This document shows positions 1-13,197 of a stretch of DNA of 64,000 nt, in pieces. A model generated the notes under the pieces. The model saw only the letters and a list, made by a program, of their open reading frames with translations. It ran no database searches and had not been told where the DNA came from. Location: positions 1,674,001 through 1,738,000 of the forward strand of contig JAVTVJ010000072.1 of assembly GCA_034509425.1 (NCBI GenBank), written 5' to 3'. The stretch is from Eopsaltria australis (lineage: Eukaryota; Chordata; Aves; Passeriformes; Petroicidae). Within the stretch, counting starts at the first letter, position 1, and each line of letters opens with the position of its first letter. The position numbers and the translations under genes were made by a program.

Positions 1-739
1 TCATACTGGGGCAATTAGATTAGAAATAAAATACAACAAACCCTAAAAATGTCTTCTTAACTGAAACTGTCTGACTCATACAGATCTCAGAAATGCAGAA
101 TGAGTGTCCACTTTCTGTCACTGTTGGCCAGCCTTCGTGCAGTCTGGCATGACAGAGCCCAGGTGGCCTCTACATGCTAAAGCCTCTCCTGTAGCAGCTA
201 CAGTCTCCATCTAAGCTTGTGTTGTTCACTCCAGTGAGAAGGGATGTTGACAGAGGTGCCATTGAAGAGCTGTCCATGCAGAAATGAGCCTTGTAGTCTT
301 ATGCCTCTGGCCAGGAAACACCCCAACCCAGTGCCTACCCGGTTATTTGCACTCAGCTCTGGATTGTTCCAAGTCCCATGGGACAGTCTTCATAGGAAGT
401 CCTTTAAGTGTCTCCTCCAGGAAAATATTCTCCTTCAGAGGTTGTAGTCAGCTGTTGTATCCTTGTTATTAAGAACTTGGCTCAACAGCCAAGGTGCTGT
501 GGGAACAGACTTTCTGCCAGGCATTCTCTTCAAATTAAAACCACTAATCAGACTAATGTTTTTTTCCATTTTGTGCAAATTTCAAGCCTTGTTTTGGCTA
601 AATAGACCAAAAGCAGATTTTACGGGAACTGGTGCTGAATTCTCCATCATCCCTCCCACTCTGAAATCCAGTAAACAAAATTTTGGCTTTGACAATAGGT
701 CAGTTCATTACTGAGATTTTCTTCTGCTGCTGAGGGAGA
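1..739. other. Non-coding, no feature recognised
   Basis: Presumed CTNND2 intron or upstream DNA. Short open frames here overlap each other in several frames, have no domain I recognise and no convincing splice sites. I see no repeat I can name. Confidence 0.5.
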
Positions 740-1461
740 CAAGTCCTTCTCCTGCTGCACCATGGGGTTCCTCCCACAGGAGACAGTTCTATGTGAACTT
801 CTCCAGCATGGGTCCAAATCTCACAAGCAGCAGTCCTCCCAAAACTGCTGCAATGTAAGTCCCTCCCACAGGCAGACAGTCCTTCTAAAACTGCTGCAGC
901 GTGGCTCTTTTTCCATGGGGTGCAGTCCCCAAAGACAGGCTGCTCCAGCCTGGAAGCAGGGCCTCTCCACCAGGTCTCCCACTGGATCATGGACTCCTCC
1001 AGGCATCCACCCACTCTGACATGAGCACCTCCCCCACAGGCTGGGATCTCTGCGTCCCCCCTGGATCCCCATGGGCTGCAGGGGCACAGCTGCTTCACCA
1101 TGGTCCTCACCATGGCCTGCAGAGGAATCTCAGCTCTGGCACCTGGAGCACCTCCTGCCCCTCCTTCTCCACTGACCTTGGTGACTCCATGTTGTTTCCC
1201 TCACATGTTCACACCTCCTCCTCGTCTCTGACTAGAAGCAAAACTGAGTGACATTGTTTTTATTTTCTTCTCAAATCTGTAATCACAGAGGTGTTACCAC
1301 CATCTCTAATTGGCCCAGCCTTGGCCAGCAGCATGTCCATCTTCAGAGCCATCAGGGATTGGCTCTACTGGACATGGGGGAAGCTTCTGGCAACTTCTCA
1401 CAGAATCCACCTCTGTGACCACCCTGCTACAAAAAAACCAGGCCAAGCAAAACCAACACAG
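740..1461 (+). mobile_element. ERVL-like LTR remnant (avian endogenous retrovirus)
   Basis: GC-rich block in AT-rich surroundings. It shows a run of imperfect internal repeats of roughly 60-70 bp, each with a variant of an 'actgctgcagcgtgg'-like core, a 'ccatgggg' or 'cctcccacagg' segment and a 'gacagt' start (visible near 780, 830, 880 and 930). It continues through 'caccatggtcctcaccatgg' (1096-1115) and ends in 'aaccaacaca' (1452-1461). I recognise this arrangement from memory as a common avian ERVL-class LTR or 3' repeat; class and strand are not confirmed. There is no intact gene. Open frames across it on both strands are compositional. It lies far upstream of the CTNND2 exon, with no visible link to it. 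Confidence 0.5.
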
Positions 1462-1884
1462 GTGACATGACATGCCGTGTATTCAGGAGGAAACTGTGCT
1501 TCATAATCATCTTTGTTGATTATGAAATCCATTTACTGTTTTAGTAATTATTTTCCAAGAGCTACTTTACCATTGCTTGGAATTTTTCCTGAATTAATCT
1601 ACTGAAAAAAAGTTGTTCTAATTGCTTTAACATTTCAATGATCTATGCAATAAATCCACTTTAGCAGTTCATTCAAATTTATAATTACTACCACTTCAAC
1701 CAATATTCTCTATTTTGTGCATTTACTGTGAGGAAAAGCCATAGGTACTGATAATAATGTTAACCCTTACAGCATGTTTGAACTGTAATCAACTATAGAA
1801 AAGTTATTAGAGTATTTTAACTAGGGTCATCCACTGGGATGCAAATTTTTTCCTTGGTACCTGTTAAATTTACTACCTGTATGT
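1462..1884. other. Non-coding, AT-rich, nothing recognised
   Basis: Unique-looking AT-rich sequence between the ERVL-like remnant and a CR1 tail. No open frame, hairpin or repeat worth naming. Confidence 0.5.
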
Positions 1885-2206
1885 AAATACCTAAAGGGAG
1901 AATGCAACAAGGAGGGAGCCAGGCTCTTTTTTTTGATGCCCAGTGACAGGACCATAGACCATGGGCACAAACTGCAACATTGAAGGTTCCCTCTTAACAT
2001 CAGGAAACACTTTTTCACTGTGAGGGTCACTAAGCACTGGCACAGGGTGCCCAGAGAGGCTGCAGAGTCTCCCTCTTTGGAGGTATTCAGTAGCCATCTG
2101 GACACAGGCCTGAACAACCTGATCTATTTAGGTATCCCAACTTGAGCAGGCAGGTTAGAGCAGATGAGCTTCAGAGGCCCCTGCCAATCTCAAGCATTCT
2201 GCCATC
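1885..2206 (+). mobile_element. CR1 LINE, 3' fragment
   Basis: CR1 is the dominant non-LTR retrotransposon of birds. The fragment shows the ordered 3' landmarks of the family: a 'gggcacaaactgcaacat' segment, 'ttccctcttaacatcagg', 'aaacactttttcactgtgag', 'cactggcacagggtgccc', 'agagaggctgcagagtctcc', and a degraded 'cagaggcccctgccaatctc' end. It is 5' truncated, as most CR1 copies are, and lacks the terminal short tandem tail. Same strand as the CTNND2 exon. Open frames on the opposite strand are shadows of it. Confidence 0.85.
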
Positions 2207-5200
2207 CAGTGGAGATGTCTGCTGTACATGGTTAGAGCCAGTGTATCCAGACAGCTTAACTTCTTGCACTGGAATAATATTTACTGCTTTTTCTATGATC
2301 AGCACAATGTAGGCAGCTGACATTGTAGGCACATGAGCAAAACCCTAAAGCATACTGTGAACTAACAAATAGTCATGATCTGTCATGAAATCCCAACAGG
2401 AGAGAAAGGCTGACTGATGAAATTATTTGAAGCCAGCCCTGTCATTGGCCCACCTGTTCTGGTAGTATCCCATCACTGGAGGGAGAGAGTAATTTTCTTG
2501 TTACAAAGGGAATTACTACGAGACCTCAAAAGGTGTGCTGCAAGATAGCATGCTGTCTCAAGACAGCTATTTTAGTCACTTGACAGAGTGGTGTAATCAA
2601 AAGATTATGCAGTAACAGCAAGACTGTTGATGCATGTGCACTGCCACCACTTACTTTGTGCTCTTGATAAATGATTGAGCCGGACAGCCTATGGGGTCAG
2701 TGTGCACAGTACAGCAGGATGCCCAGAGCTAGTAATGGGGATTGAGGACAGAACCTCTGAGCTTTCTTACCTGCTGTTACACGCTTCTTTTGGCAGGTGT
2801 GGCTCTTGCTTCTCTTCTCCCAGTTGTAAAATGCAGCATTTTCTTCCCACTGTGTTGTAAGGATTAATTAGTTGGCATTTAGAGAGAGTTTCAAAGAGGA
2901 GTTAATAGGACAGTGTTAAATCTAAGACACAAGAGACTACAATCTATTTGGTTTTTATCTGAGCAATCTCACTGATGTCAGAGAGCCAAATTCCTTTTCT
3001 AATCTAGGAAGCAAAATCCTGGGAGGTGAAAAACCTCTGCAGCTTGCATTTGAAAATTTGATTTAAAATCTTTCTGACCGTAATTTCTGAACAGTGGCAT
3101 GATGAATTAAATCAAAGTAAAGAAGCTGAGTATGTAACTTTATTTTCTGTTCTGAGCATTCAGCGGCTCTCAGTAATATTAAGGGGAAATGTGCAAAGTT
3201 TTTGGGTTTTTTTCTTTTTTTTTAAATGAGGTCACTTAAACAGCTGCTTCAAGTATGGAATTAAGAAGCTAACTTTGGTTATCTTGTCTTCTCAGAATAT
3301 TAAAAAATTTAAGAAGGGCTTTCATTATATAGGGAAATCATAATGTGCCTTCTCTGAAGACTTCATAAATAAATTCTTGTAAGCAGGGCTTAATATCAAA
3401 TGAATAGAGTCTGCAGCTACAGCAGGTGTTTGAAAGTCAAAGAGTGGCACCAATAGGTATAATTTAAAGTTCATTAGCATCAGTAGAAGAAAAAAGTATA
3501 TTTTTTGTTAAGTTCTGTATTTTAGCTAAAGCTTTACAAGGGCATATGTGCATTGGTAATTTTAAAATTATATATTTAACAGCAGTGTTAAAGCGCTTTT
3601 TAGTCATTACAATATTGTTTTGAAAATTCGGGTTTAAAAATAAAGTATAGATGAAAAGAGGACTTCATTAAAACAATTAAATAGCCCTTCATGCAGGTCT
3701 TGGCTATGGTATCTCTGCAGGGCTTGTGCAAATAACAAGAATCCCAAGGGTGGACTCTTAACACCACAAGAGACATTTTGTCCTCAAAGCCCATCAGCAG
3801 AAGCCCTTGGATGCAGAAGCTGCCTGTTCAATGCCCAGGTCTCCTGTGACTACAGAGTAACACATGCTGGGGGTGCATATCCTGTTGGGATTGCAAAAAA
3901 TGCAGCCTTATGTGCCTCTTTCCCAGCCTTTGGGGAGGAATTGGGGAGAGAAGAAGCCTGTCCCTCTGACTGCCACCACCCCCCTATTAATCTCCAGACT
4001 GTTTTGTTGCAGCTGTGCTGAAATGTATTCCATACACCAGCTGTCAGCCTAATGTGACTTGAAATGGGCTGCTGTAATAAACCATTATCAGAGCACTTGA
4101 GGAGAATGTGAGCCTTGACCTTATCTGGATAATTATCTAATGGAGTGCACGGAGTGATCCCTTTAATTGCTGTTGTCATCCTTTGCAGCCATGGTAGAAT
4201 GTGCTGGCTTGGACAGTTACCGATTCCCAGGGTGTCTTCACACTTTCAATATCAACATCCCTCTTGCAGTTCTGCAGACTCTGTATGGATGAGAATCACA
4301 CAGAACTGACAAATGGATTTTATTTGGAACATTTAAAAAATTCTGTTATTTAAATTGCTTGCTAATTTGACTCCAGACGATTCTTGACAATTACTAATGT
4401 TTTAGACTGTTTTATGTAAGAAATCCCTGAATGATATAACAAGGTTATGGTCAGCAGACTGTCAAAATGCAGGTCTGCTCGATCAAGACAAGCTGTTCAC
4501 TCCTTCTTGACCCACTGTCAAGAAGGCAAGAGTCTCAGCTCTTCTACAACACAAATCTACACATTTTGCTTACCATACAAAAGCAATTATTTTTGGCAAA
4601 GGATGGTTGAGTAGAATTCAGCAGTACATCCATAAAAGCTTGTTTCCTCTAGTGGTGAAAGGGGGCAAAGCAGAGGACCCAAACAAGTTCTGTTTGTGTT
4701 ACTTTATTTAAAAGCTTTCAAAAACTTTGTTTTTCAATGTGCAAAGAAGGCATTTTTTGAGAATCTATATATGTAGCTGGGAGGGTAGTTTTTAAAGTCA
4801 TTCTTGTCTTGTGTCTCTCATCTGCTTTCTGTTGCAAGTTCATCTAGTGGGAAAAACGGTGTCACTTCTTAAGTAGCAAAATACACTATCAGTTCCCATA
4901 ACATGTCCATTTTTTTGACCCTGAAAAAATTCTGCCACTGTTCATGTGTCATATAAATACACTTAATTGTGATTTAGGTAGAATGTAACTGAAATTTAAT
5001 CACAAATCCAGTTTATCTTCTTTGAAAGAAGCCACTCATAATCTGCATTGCTGTCAGGTTTCTAGTTGGTATTGTATTCTGAAAGGTCAGATTCTGGAAA
5101 GCAAGATCCATTTCTTTTTGAAAATACATTGGACAACTTTTGCTGAATAGCTATGGTATTGGGATGCTATTTCATTTTCCACCTTACCAAGAAGTCCTGC

Positions 5201-8200
5201 TCTTGGACTCTTGGATTTTGGTCTTATATTTCTCTCAGAATCAGGTGGCCAGAAGAAAACAGATAAGTGTTCTCATTAAAGATGTTTATGTTTTATTTTT
5301 TCATGCTTGAGGCATTTTTTCCTTTATATATTGTGAAAATACTTTGGTCATCCCTTTATGTTGGCAAATTTATGTTGTTACTTTTGCTTGATTTCTGTGT
5401 TTCCCTAATGAATACCATATTAATACACAATAATATTAGCAGTTTTTCACTTACATCCAATGAGAGATTTCAGATGTGAATAGCAACTCCTATTTCAGAC
5501 TCTGAGAAGACTGGAAACTGAATGCACTGAGAATTTTTTAAATATTTGTAGATAACAAAGACCTTTGATTTTTTTTTTTTTTTTGCATGCATATAAATGA
5601 AAATACAATGCGAAGATTGTTGTTATTTAACAAAACAAAGATCTAAAATACAGCAACCAAACCCTTTGTGCCAATGCTGTGAAAAGAAAGTAACTGTGTG
5701 AGTGAGTAGTGATGTAGGTCAATTCAGCTGCTCCTCATATTCGTTGTGACAGTTATTGGAATAGCTGGAGGCAGAGTGGTTACTGATACACTATCCTGTA
5801 TTTAGAGTTTTAGATGCTATGGCATCAACAGCAAGACCAATGGGAGCACTTAAAAGGATATTGGTGATACAGAGATTGAATTTCATCCTGAGAGGAGGTA
5901 ACGATTCTCATGGATTTTGGTGTTGAGGCACAATTGACAAGGCAATAGGTACCAGATGGTTACATTTTTTTTCTCTTGTTACTGCTTTTATGACACTGAA
6001 TTTCTTTGTTCCCCTGTTCTCATTTCCCTATTTAATGGTGTACATGAGGAGGAAAAGATTAAAAAGGGTGAGATATCAGATATTACTGTAACAGAAATCA
6101 TTTAGCTCCACATAAATCATAATTCCTGACTTTCTAGCTACATTGACTAAGCAATCAAGACTGAACATAGTCATTCTAGTACTGGGCAAACAGAAAATTG
6201 TCGTGTTTCCATTTTATCCTGAACAGTTTAGTGGACACACAGAGAATATGTAGCATGAAGGGTATGCCAAACAAGAATAATAGAAGAAACATTGTGGAAA
6301 TTCTGTGATGATGTTTTATTTGAGTGGGAAGGGCAGTGGAATGGAGGCAAATACTGAGGGAGAGAGATAATGGTGGACAGGGAAAAACACAGGGTGATAA
6401 AAGTATGGGGTACAGTGAAGGAACAGAGAGTCAGGGAATGTCTGATTTTGCTAGTACTGTGTGTACCATTTTTTAATACAGCACTTACCCAAGAACAAAT
6501 TCATTTGAGAAGCGGCCTAATTTTTTTATTACAGGCCAGAATTTCAGGAGTATTAAGTAATAGATGCCATTACTAGCAGAATTGGCATATTCTCAGAACT
6601 ACTTATTGTGTGAAAATAAGTATTGTAACTTAGAAACAGATATACAGATCCCAAAAATGAGTGAAGATCTTCTCACTTCTCATTGACTCTGATGCCTAGG
6701 CAGACAAATTTCTCATCTCTCCAGACCTGTATCTCCTTGATAAGTAATCCAGTAGGATTGAAAGGCTGCTTTGGAATATTGTAAATAAAGGGCACGTAGC
6801 AAGACCTTTCTGCTGATACTCACAGCTAAAGGTGAGAAAAGGGTAGGTTTCATGGTGATTGATGAAGTTTGGAGTTGCACTATGCCTGCAACTTAATAGC
6901 AGTTACTAGTAGTCAAGAGAGATTGTGAATAGTCTGTTCTATTAATATTACTTTGTAATGCTGTGTTCTTGACTGTAACCCTTTCTTTACAACTGTTTGT
7001 CTGAGAATTGCCTTCACTTTTACACAAGTGAGGAAAACCATTTCACCTGTGCTATCATGTTACAAATATGGGTTACTACTTCACTGAGATCTGCACTTCA
7101 TGATCATGGCTCTCACTGCAGTGCAGACAGCCATGCTAATAAGAACTTGAAATCTTACGACAAGGTGTGAGACCAATTCCATGCTGCACAATAAAGCACT
7201 GTACTCCAGAAGTAAAATCAAGTAAGTTATCTCAACTTTCAGTTATTAGCTATACTGCCTTAATCTTGCAGCTCTTTGAGCCTTCTTTTGCAGGATAAAA
7301 GCAAGATTTATTTTGACATTGACTTGACTTTCAGATAATTCAGTTTTTAGCAGGAAGTAGGTAAGATTTTTAAATGCACTTGAATAAAATTGGTACTATG
7401 TGCTGATTCTCATTAAAGGATTAAACTATAAGCATTTTATGAAGTTATTCTTTATAAACTTATTTCTATCAAGTTATTTTTAATTGGCAGAAGCAAAAAA
7501 AAATTAGAAGAACTCAAAATAGAGAGAAGTGCTATTATTCAGAAGCTTCCAACCAGGAAATTATTTGTCTACTTTGAATATAAAAACCCCAAGTACTCTA
7601 TATTATACAGAGATCATGCTGGGCAAACTTTATTCAATTTCTTTTTTTTCCTGGGCCCTCTAATAAAAAATCCACCTAGAACATACTTCAATTTCTTGGG
7701 TCATTATTCCCTATATGGGGACTTTGAGTGTGAAGAATAAAGGAGTTATACTTTCTTCCTCCTCTTTACCGCTTCATCTGTGAAAACTGGCAGAATTCAC
7801 AGTGTTGATCTGGGTTTCTTCCATAAGAGGATGAAAATCTACCTATGTGCAACAGGGCAGTAAAGGGGCTGTTGAAGAATAAACCAGCAAAAGCCTTGAG
7901 ATTTAAAGATAACTTTTCCCCTGAAAAAGGCCATGGTTTTTCATATGTATCCTCAGCAAAGGTAACCAGATACTTCGTAGTGATTTTCTCTCTGTTGTAT
8001 GGAGCTGCATAAAGCTGCTTTTATCTTACCTTTTGCCCTGCTGTGATAAAAATCACCTCCCTTCCAGCTCTCATTTAGTTGAGTCCCAGTGGTCTGTGTA
8101 CTGTCCTGGGAAGATGAAAAAAAAATAGCTTCCTCTCTGAAAGAGCAGGATGACCTGACTAGCCTCAGATGGCTAAGGATAAGGGAAAGGAATAGTTCAG

Positions 8201-11200
8201 GAAGGAGAATTGCAGGGACAAGGTTGAAGCTAGAAAGCTCTTGAGTCTTGTTAGGAGGCGAAGGGAAGCTGTGCTGGAGTTCAAAAAACAAATGGTGATA
8301 CTGGGAAAAGCCTCAGAAGGAAACTGATTTACCAGGTCAGGGAAACATCTTCAAATACTTAAATGTTGAATTGGAATGATTTTTTGCTTATTTATATTCT
8401 GCCAAAGAAAAGCTGAATTGTTGTATTCTAATAATAGTAGATGGCAGCACTAGTCAAATGTTCTATTTAGAGAGCAGCAATCATCTCATGGAAAACGCAT
8501 AGTATGCATACAGGTATTAAAAAGTGAGTGCAATAATTGTGAGCTAGTTTAAATGTGATACAAAATTATAAAAGCTATTATAAATAATAACTATTTCTTG
8601 CTAGATAGTTATTTCCTATTTGAAGCATATGGTATATGCCTTTATTCACTTCAGTCACAGGGCTTCTTTTGTATTCAAGCTTCATATACTGTTAACAGGT
8701 CATATAACTCCATTGAATTAGAAGATATTGTGTACAACAATTTGTTTTAATTACTAAATATCATGTGTTCTATTTAACTATGAGTTTAATGAATGGCTAT
8801 TTAATTAAGGGTTTTAACTCAGGTAATCAGTTTGCATCACTGGGCAACAAGTAATCAGTTTATAACATGCAGTTAGTTGAACAGTCAAAAAAGCATCAGG
8901 CAAACCTTTTCCTGATAACGTTTACTGGCTAATTAAATCATCTCGACTCCAGGGTAAGTATAAAATAGGAAATAAGTGGCAGGTGGGAGGGACATCAGAA
9001 GAAGGTACCTGACAGAGCTTGTTGAAGCCATGTAAATGTTGGTAGGGGCTTGTCGTTCGCTGTGTAAATACAACAATTCACTGCAGACACTGTATCACAT
9101 GTGGAGAAATAAAGTCTTATACCTTTGCCTATCTTTTGCAAATACATTACAACTCTAATAACAAAACAATGAAGTTATTTGTTGTTTACTATGATATAAA
9201 AGAACACATCAGTTCAGATTTTTTTGATGGTAATATTAAAATCCTTTATTTTCCTTTTTTTCAGCTTTGTGTTCTCTTTCCACTTCTATCACATCTTAGA
9301 TGATTTCTGTTTGAATGAAATTGATTATACATTTCAATGAAAAAGCTGTTTACATCAATACCTTTCAGAACACATGCAATAATTGAGTATATTCACATTC
9401 TAAGGCTTATATACTTTCTAAAGGTGTAAATTGAGGTTAAAAAAACTTGTATTTATGATTATTAACAATGTCTTCATTTGATATCTCTGCTGTCATCCAT
9501 TCAGATTTCTATTTCATACATTGTAAGGATAAAGGGGGCTACTCTGATAATCCATGATACATTTTGTAGGCCGTAAGATTTCAGCCAACAATCCTAGTAT
9601 TTGCTTCAAAAGCTGTGGCTGATCTATTGAATCGTTTCAGAAAGCCAGTCAGTCTAAAAATAGGAAGTGGTGCGTAATACAGTACAATACTTGAAAGTAA
9701 CTCCAACGTTTTATTTCCTTTATTGTTTAAGTTTTGCATCTTATTTCTCAATTTCTTTTTACTTTTCTTCACCTGAGCCTATTTGAACTGTTAACTAAAG
9801 AGGTTTTCCTTCTCATGTAGACCCTTTTCACATACCATAGCTAAAGCTTTTCAGATTGTTTCTTCCTAGTAATAATTTAAATCAGGCAATTCCTAAATGT
9901 TACAACTCTAAAGAATTGTTTGGGATGCTCATGGCTTTTTTGAAGTATTCTAGTTCAACTGAGAGATCAAAACCAAGCATGATCCTGAACTGAACAGGAG
10001 GTAGTGCCATGGATTTGGTTATTAGTTTTACCTTTTAAGTGTTTCAGATTTAATAAAACAAACTGAAGTCTGCTACACATGCACATGAACCATTTTTTTT
10101 TTGTTTGAATTTAGACTACAAGAATAGATTTCTTCTTCCCATATCATAAAAGAGCTAAGTCATCATGATGGTACATGTGTGCAAGACAAGCAAAACATAC
10201 TACATCATAAATAAGTGCAATAATATTGCATATATTAAAGTTCTTTTGCTAGGATCCTTTCTTCATGGCCTTTCAATAACACTTTTTTTCCCTTTTCATT
10301 TTGCTGGGGCAGAGGAGGATGAGGTTTTTTTCTGCATAAGAGTTTAGGAAGGGGGTATTAGAAGGTTTTATTTTGTTGTTCTGGGTGCAACTCCAAAACA
10401 GTTATGTCAGTCTAACAATGCTTGCACAAAATCCTATATCTGTACAGTATGCTGACTGAAGAAATTGTTTTTCAACTTTTATAGCTATTGTAGGCTGAGA
10501 TTTCTGTCTTGACTTTCTGCTAAAATCACTATTTCCTTTTCAGATGTTCAGTGGCTTTTTGAGTGAATTCTAAAAAATGCAAAGAAATGAAGATGAGTTG
10601 GAGTCTTGAGTTTAGATTAATCATGCTTAGATGTAATTTAAAAACAAGCAAAATTTTAATTGTTCTGACTAAGAGCCCAACAGCTTCTGCAGTAGAAAAA
10701 AATGTATCAGTGATCATAAGACATTTCAGTGTCTTAGTGGACTAATGTTTTACAGTGAGGGCTACCTATAGATGGCACCAAGAGTTAATACTAGGGGGGC
10801 TATACAGAAAAAGTCTTTTGAATCCAGTGTAATCATGCTTCTGAAGAAGCATTACTCTATGACTTTCAGATTATTTTCACAGTGTTACAGTACTTTTAAT
10901 AATTCTTATGGCAAATAAGTGTAATCCTTCATCTGACCTTGGCTGAAATCGGGGACTGGATTCAGGAGATATTAGCCTAAATGGCCTTTGCCTTAAATTT
11001 TGTCTTTCTAGCCTGTTCTAGGTCTTGTGACAGTTCTGAAAATTGTAACGTCACTCAGCACTGAGGAACAGCATTACAAGGCTCTCTACTCCTGTGTATA
11101 CTGCTGAAGAAGATGGAGGCCTAGAACATTGTGTCAGATATTTTTTAGTTCCCCCAGCTGCATCCTGATCCTCCTACAGCACAAGTAAAACCTTTCTAGA

Positions 11201-11984
11201 AGAAAACAAAGGGGTGCTGAGTTACATCAGGGTCCCAGTGCTGTACTATTTCTTTATATGACCCTTTGCAGTGAAATGTTCTGAGACATGCTGGGAAGCA
11301 AATTAGCCTGTGAGGCAGTGTGGCCCTTGGTTCCTGTGATTAGTACATGCATCACTATCTTTTTGCTGTCAATCTCTTTGTGCAGATTGGTTCAGCATCC
11401 CCAGTTATAAAGCTTGCAATGCCAGTTGGAAGCATCATCAACATTAATAATGTGTTGCTTTCTATTTCAACTGCAAATATAATGACCAAGCAAAAAAAAG
11501 TCAGTACAAACTGCACAAGGAATCTGTCCCAGTGTTATTCACCTTTTTAAGTCAAGCAACAGTACATTAAAGTACAGAGAAGTCAGGCTGACACTAGAGC
11601 AGGACTCTGGAGATTAATACAGAGATGAAAAGTCCATATTACAAGTTTTCCTGTTCTGTCTTAGGTAAGGCAGAAAACAACAGCATTGAGGCAAAATAAT
11701 GTATGAGATAAAAAGAAATAAAATTTTGCAAGGTAATTAGTTACTATTTTAATTTTTAAATTTATCTTTAAACCTGGAATTAGATTGTTAATAATGGTTT
11801 TCTTGTTTTGTGAGTTGATAAAGGCCAGAGGCCTTGATTCAGCGTAGGGCTTATCATCACTTCACTCATTCTCATGAAAAAGCTTTTTATTTATGGAATT
11901 CACATAACTCAGATTTTTCCAGTTTACTTAGTCTTTGCTACAATCCCAGTCTTTTATTTATAGCTGGAACAGCTGTAAATCATC
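2207..11984. other. Non-coding intronic-type DNA, no repeats recognised
   Basis: Nearly 10 kb of AT-rich sequence in which I find no gene, RNA gene or recognisable transposon. Open frames are short and compositional. A T16 tract lies at 5569-5584. The stretch 4060-4200 combines an E-box-like 'cagctg', several TAAT cores and low repeat content, which makes it a candidate conserved element (inference only). A sequence around 9045-9125 contains 'gagaaataaagtctta', an AATAAA in a locally CpG-bearing setting, but I see no transcript to attach it to. Confidence 0.45.
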
Positions 11985-13197
11985 TATCATTATAGGTGCC
12001 ATCACATGGATGGCTGGGGGATCAGACCCAGCCAGCATGGGTTTAGAAGAGGCAGGTCCTGCCTGATTTCCCTTTATGACCAGGTGACCCACCTGGTAGA
12101 TGTGGGGAAGGCTGTGGATATTTTCTACCTTTGGCACTGTCTCCCATAGCTTCTGGACAATCTGACAGGCCAGGGTTTGGACAGGTGCACTCCTTGCTGG
12201 ACGGCCAGGTCCAGAGAGTGGTGAATGGTGCCACATCAGTTGGCAGTCAGTCACTAATGGTGTCTCCCAGGGATCTGGGTTGGCCTCAGTCCTGTTTAAT
12301 ACTTTCCATGATGATCTGGATGAGGGGATTGAGTCCATCATTAGCAAATTTGCCAATGACACCAAGTAGAGGGGAGTGTCTATCTGCTGGAGGGTAGAAG
12401 GGCTCTGCAGAGGAACCTGGACAGGCTGGATCAGTGGGCCAAATCCAACAATATGAGACCAAGTGCCAGGTCCAGCACTTTGGCCACAACACCCCCCTGC
12501 AGCACTACAGGCTGGATGCAGTTTAGCTGGAAAAGTGCCCAGTGGAAAAGGACTTAGGGTTGCTGATTGACAGCAGCTGAACATGAGCCAACATGTGCCC
12601 ACAGGCCAATGGCATCCTGGCCTGTATCAGCAGTAGTGTGGCCAGCAGGACCAGGGCAGGGATTGTCACCCTGTACTCAGCACTGGTGAGGCCACGCCTT
12701 GAGTGCTGTGTCCAGTTCTGGGGCCCCCAAGTTTAGGAAGAATGTTGAGTTGCTTGAACATGTGCAGAGGACAATAAGGCTGGTGAAGGATCTTGAACAC
12801 AAATCCTGTAGGGAGTGGCTGAGGAACCTGGGGTTGTTCAGCCTGGGAAAAAGGAGGCTCAGGGGAGACCTTATCACCCTCTACAACTCTCTAAAATTAG
12901 GATGTAGCCAGGTGAAGGACAGTGTCTTCTCCAGGCAACTAGCTGTAGGATAAGAGGACAGAGTTTTAAGCTGTGCCAGGGGAGGTTTAGGGAGGAAGAA
13001 CATCTTCACAGAAAGGGTGATTTGATATTGAAATGGGCTGCCCAGGGATGTGGTGGAGTCACTGTCCCTGGAAGTGTTTAAGAAAAGACTGGCACTCAGT
13101 ACCGTGATCTAGTTGACGTGGTGGTGCTAGGTCATAGGTTGGATTTGATGATCTCAAAGATCTTTCCCAACATACTTGATTCTGTGAGTCTGTGATA
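11985..13197 (+). mobile_element. CR1 LINE, 5'-truncated, with reverse-transcriptase remains
   Basis: About 1.2 kb covering the end of CR1 ORF2 and the 3' untranslated region. The left part carries degraded reverse-transcriptase codons. The catalytic FADD box is at 12349-12360 and reads Phe-Ala-Asn-Asp, so the first catalytic aspartate is lost; a stop codon follows soon after. Later landmarks are the thumb and 3' region ('ctggatgcagtttagctgg'), the 'ctcagcactggtgaggcc' block, 'cagaggacaataaggctgg', 'ttcagcctgggaaaaaggag', and a degraded end 'ggttggatttgatgatctca'. It is a dead copy. A 214-residue frame on the opposite strand (11958-12602) and several shorter ones are antisense shadows. Same strand as CTNND2. 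Confidence 0.92.

Noticed and set aside
11958..12602. 214-codon reverse open frame, the longest in the window
   Set aside because: It lies antisense to a CR1 fragment whose forward frames carry the recognisable reverse-transcriptase remains.
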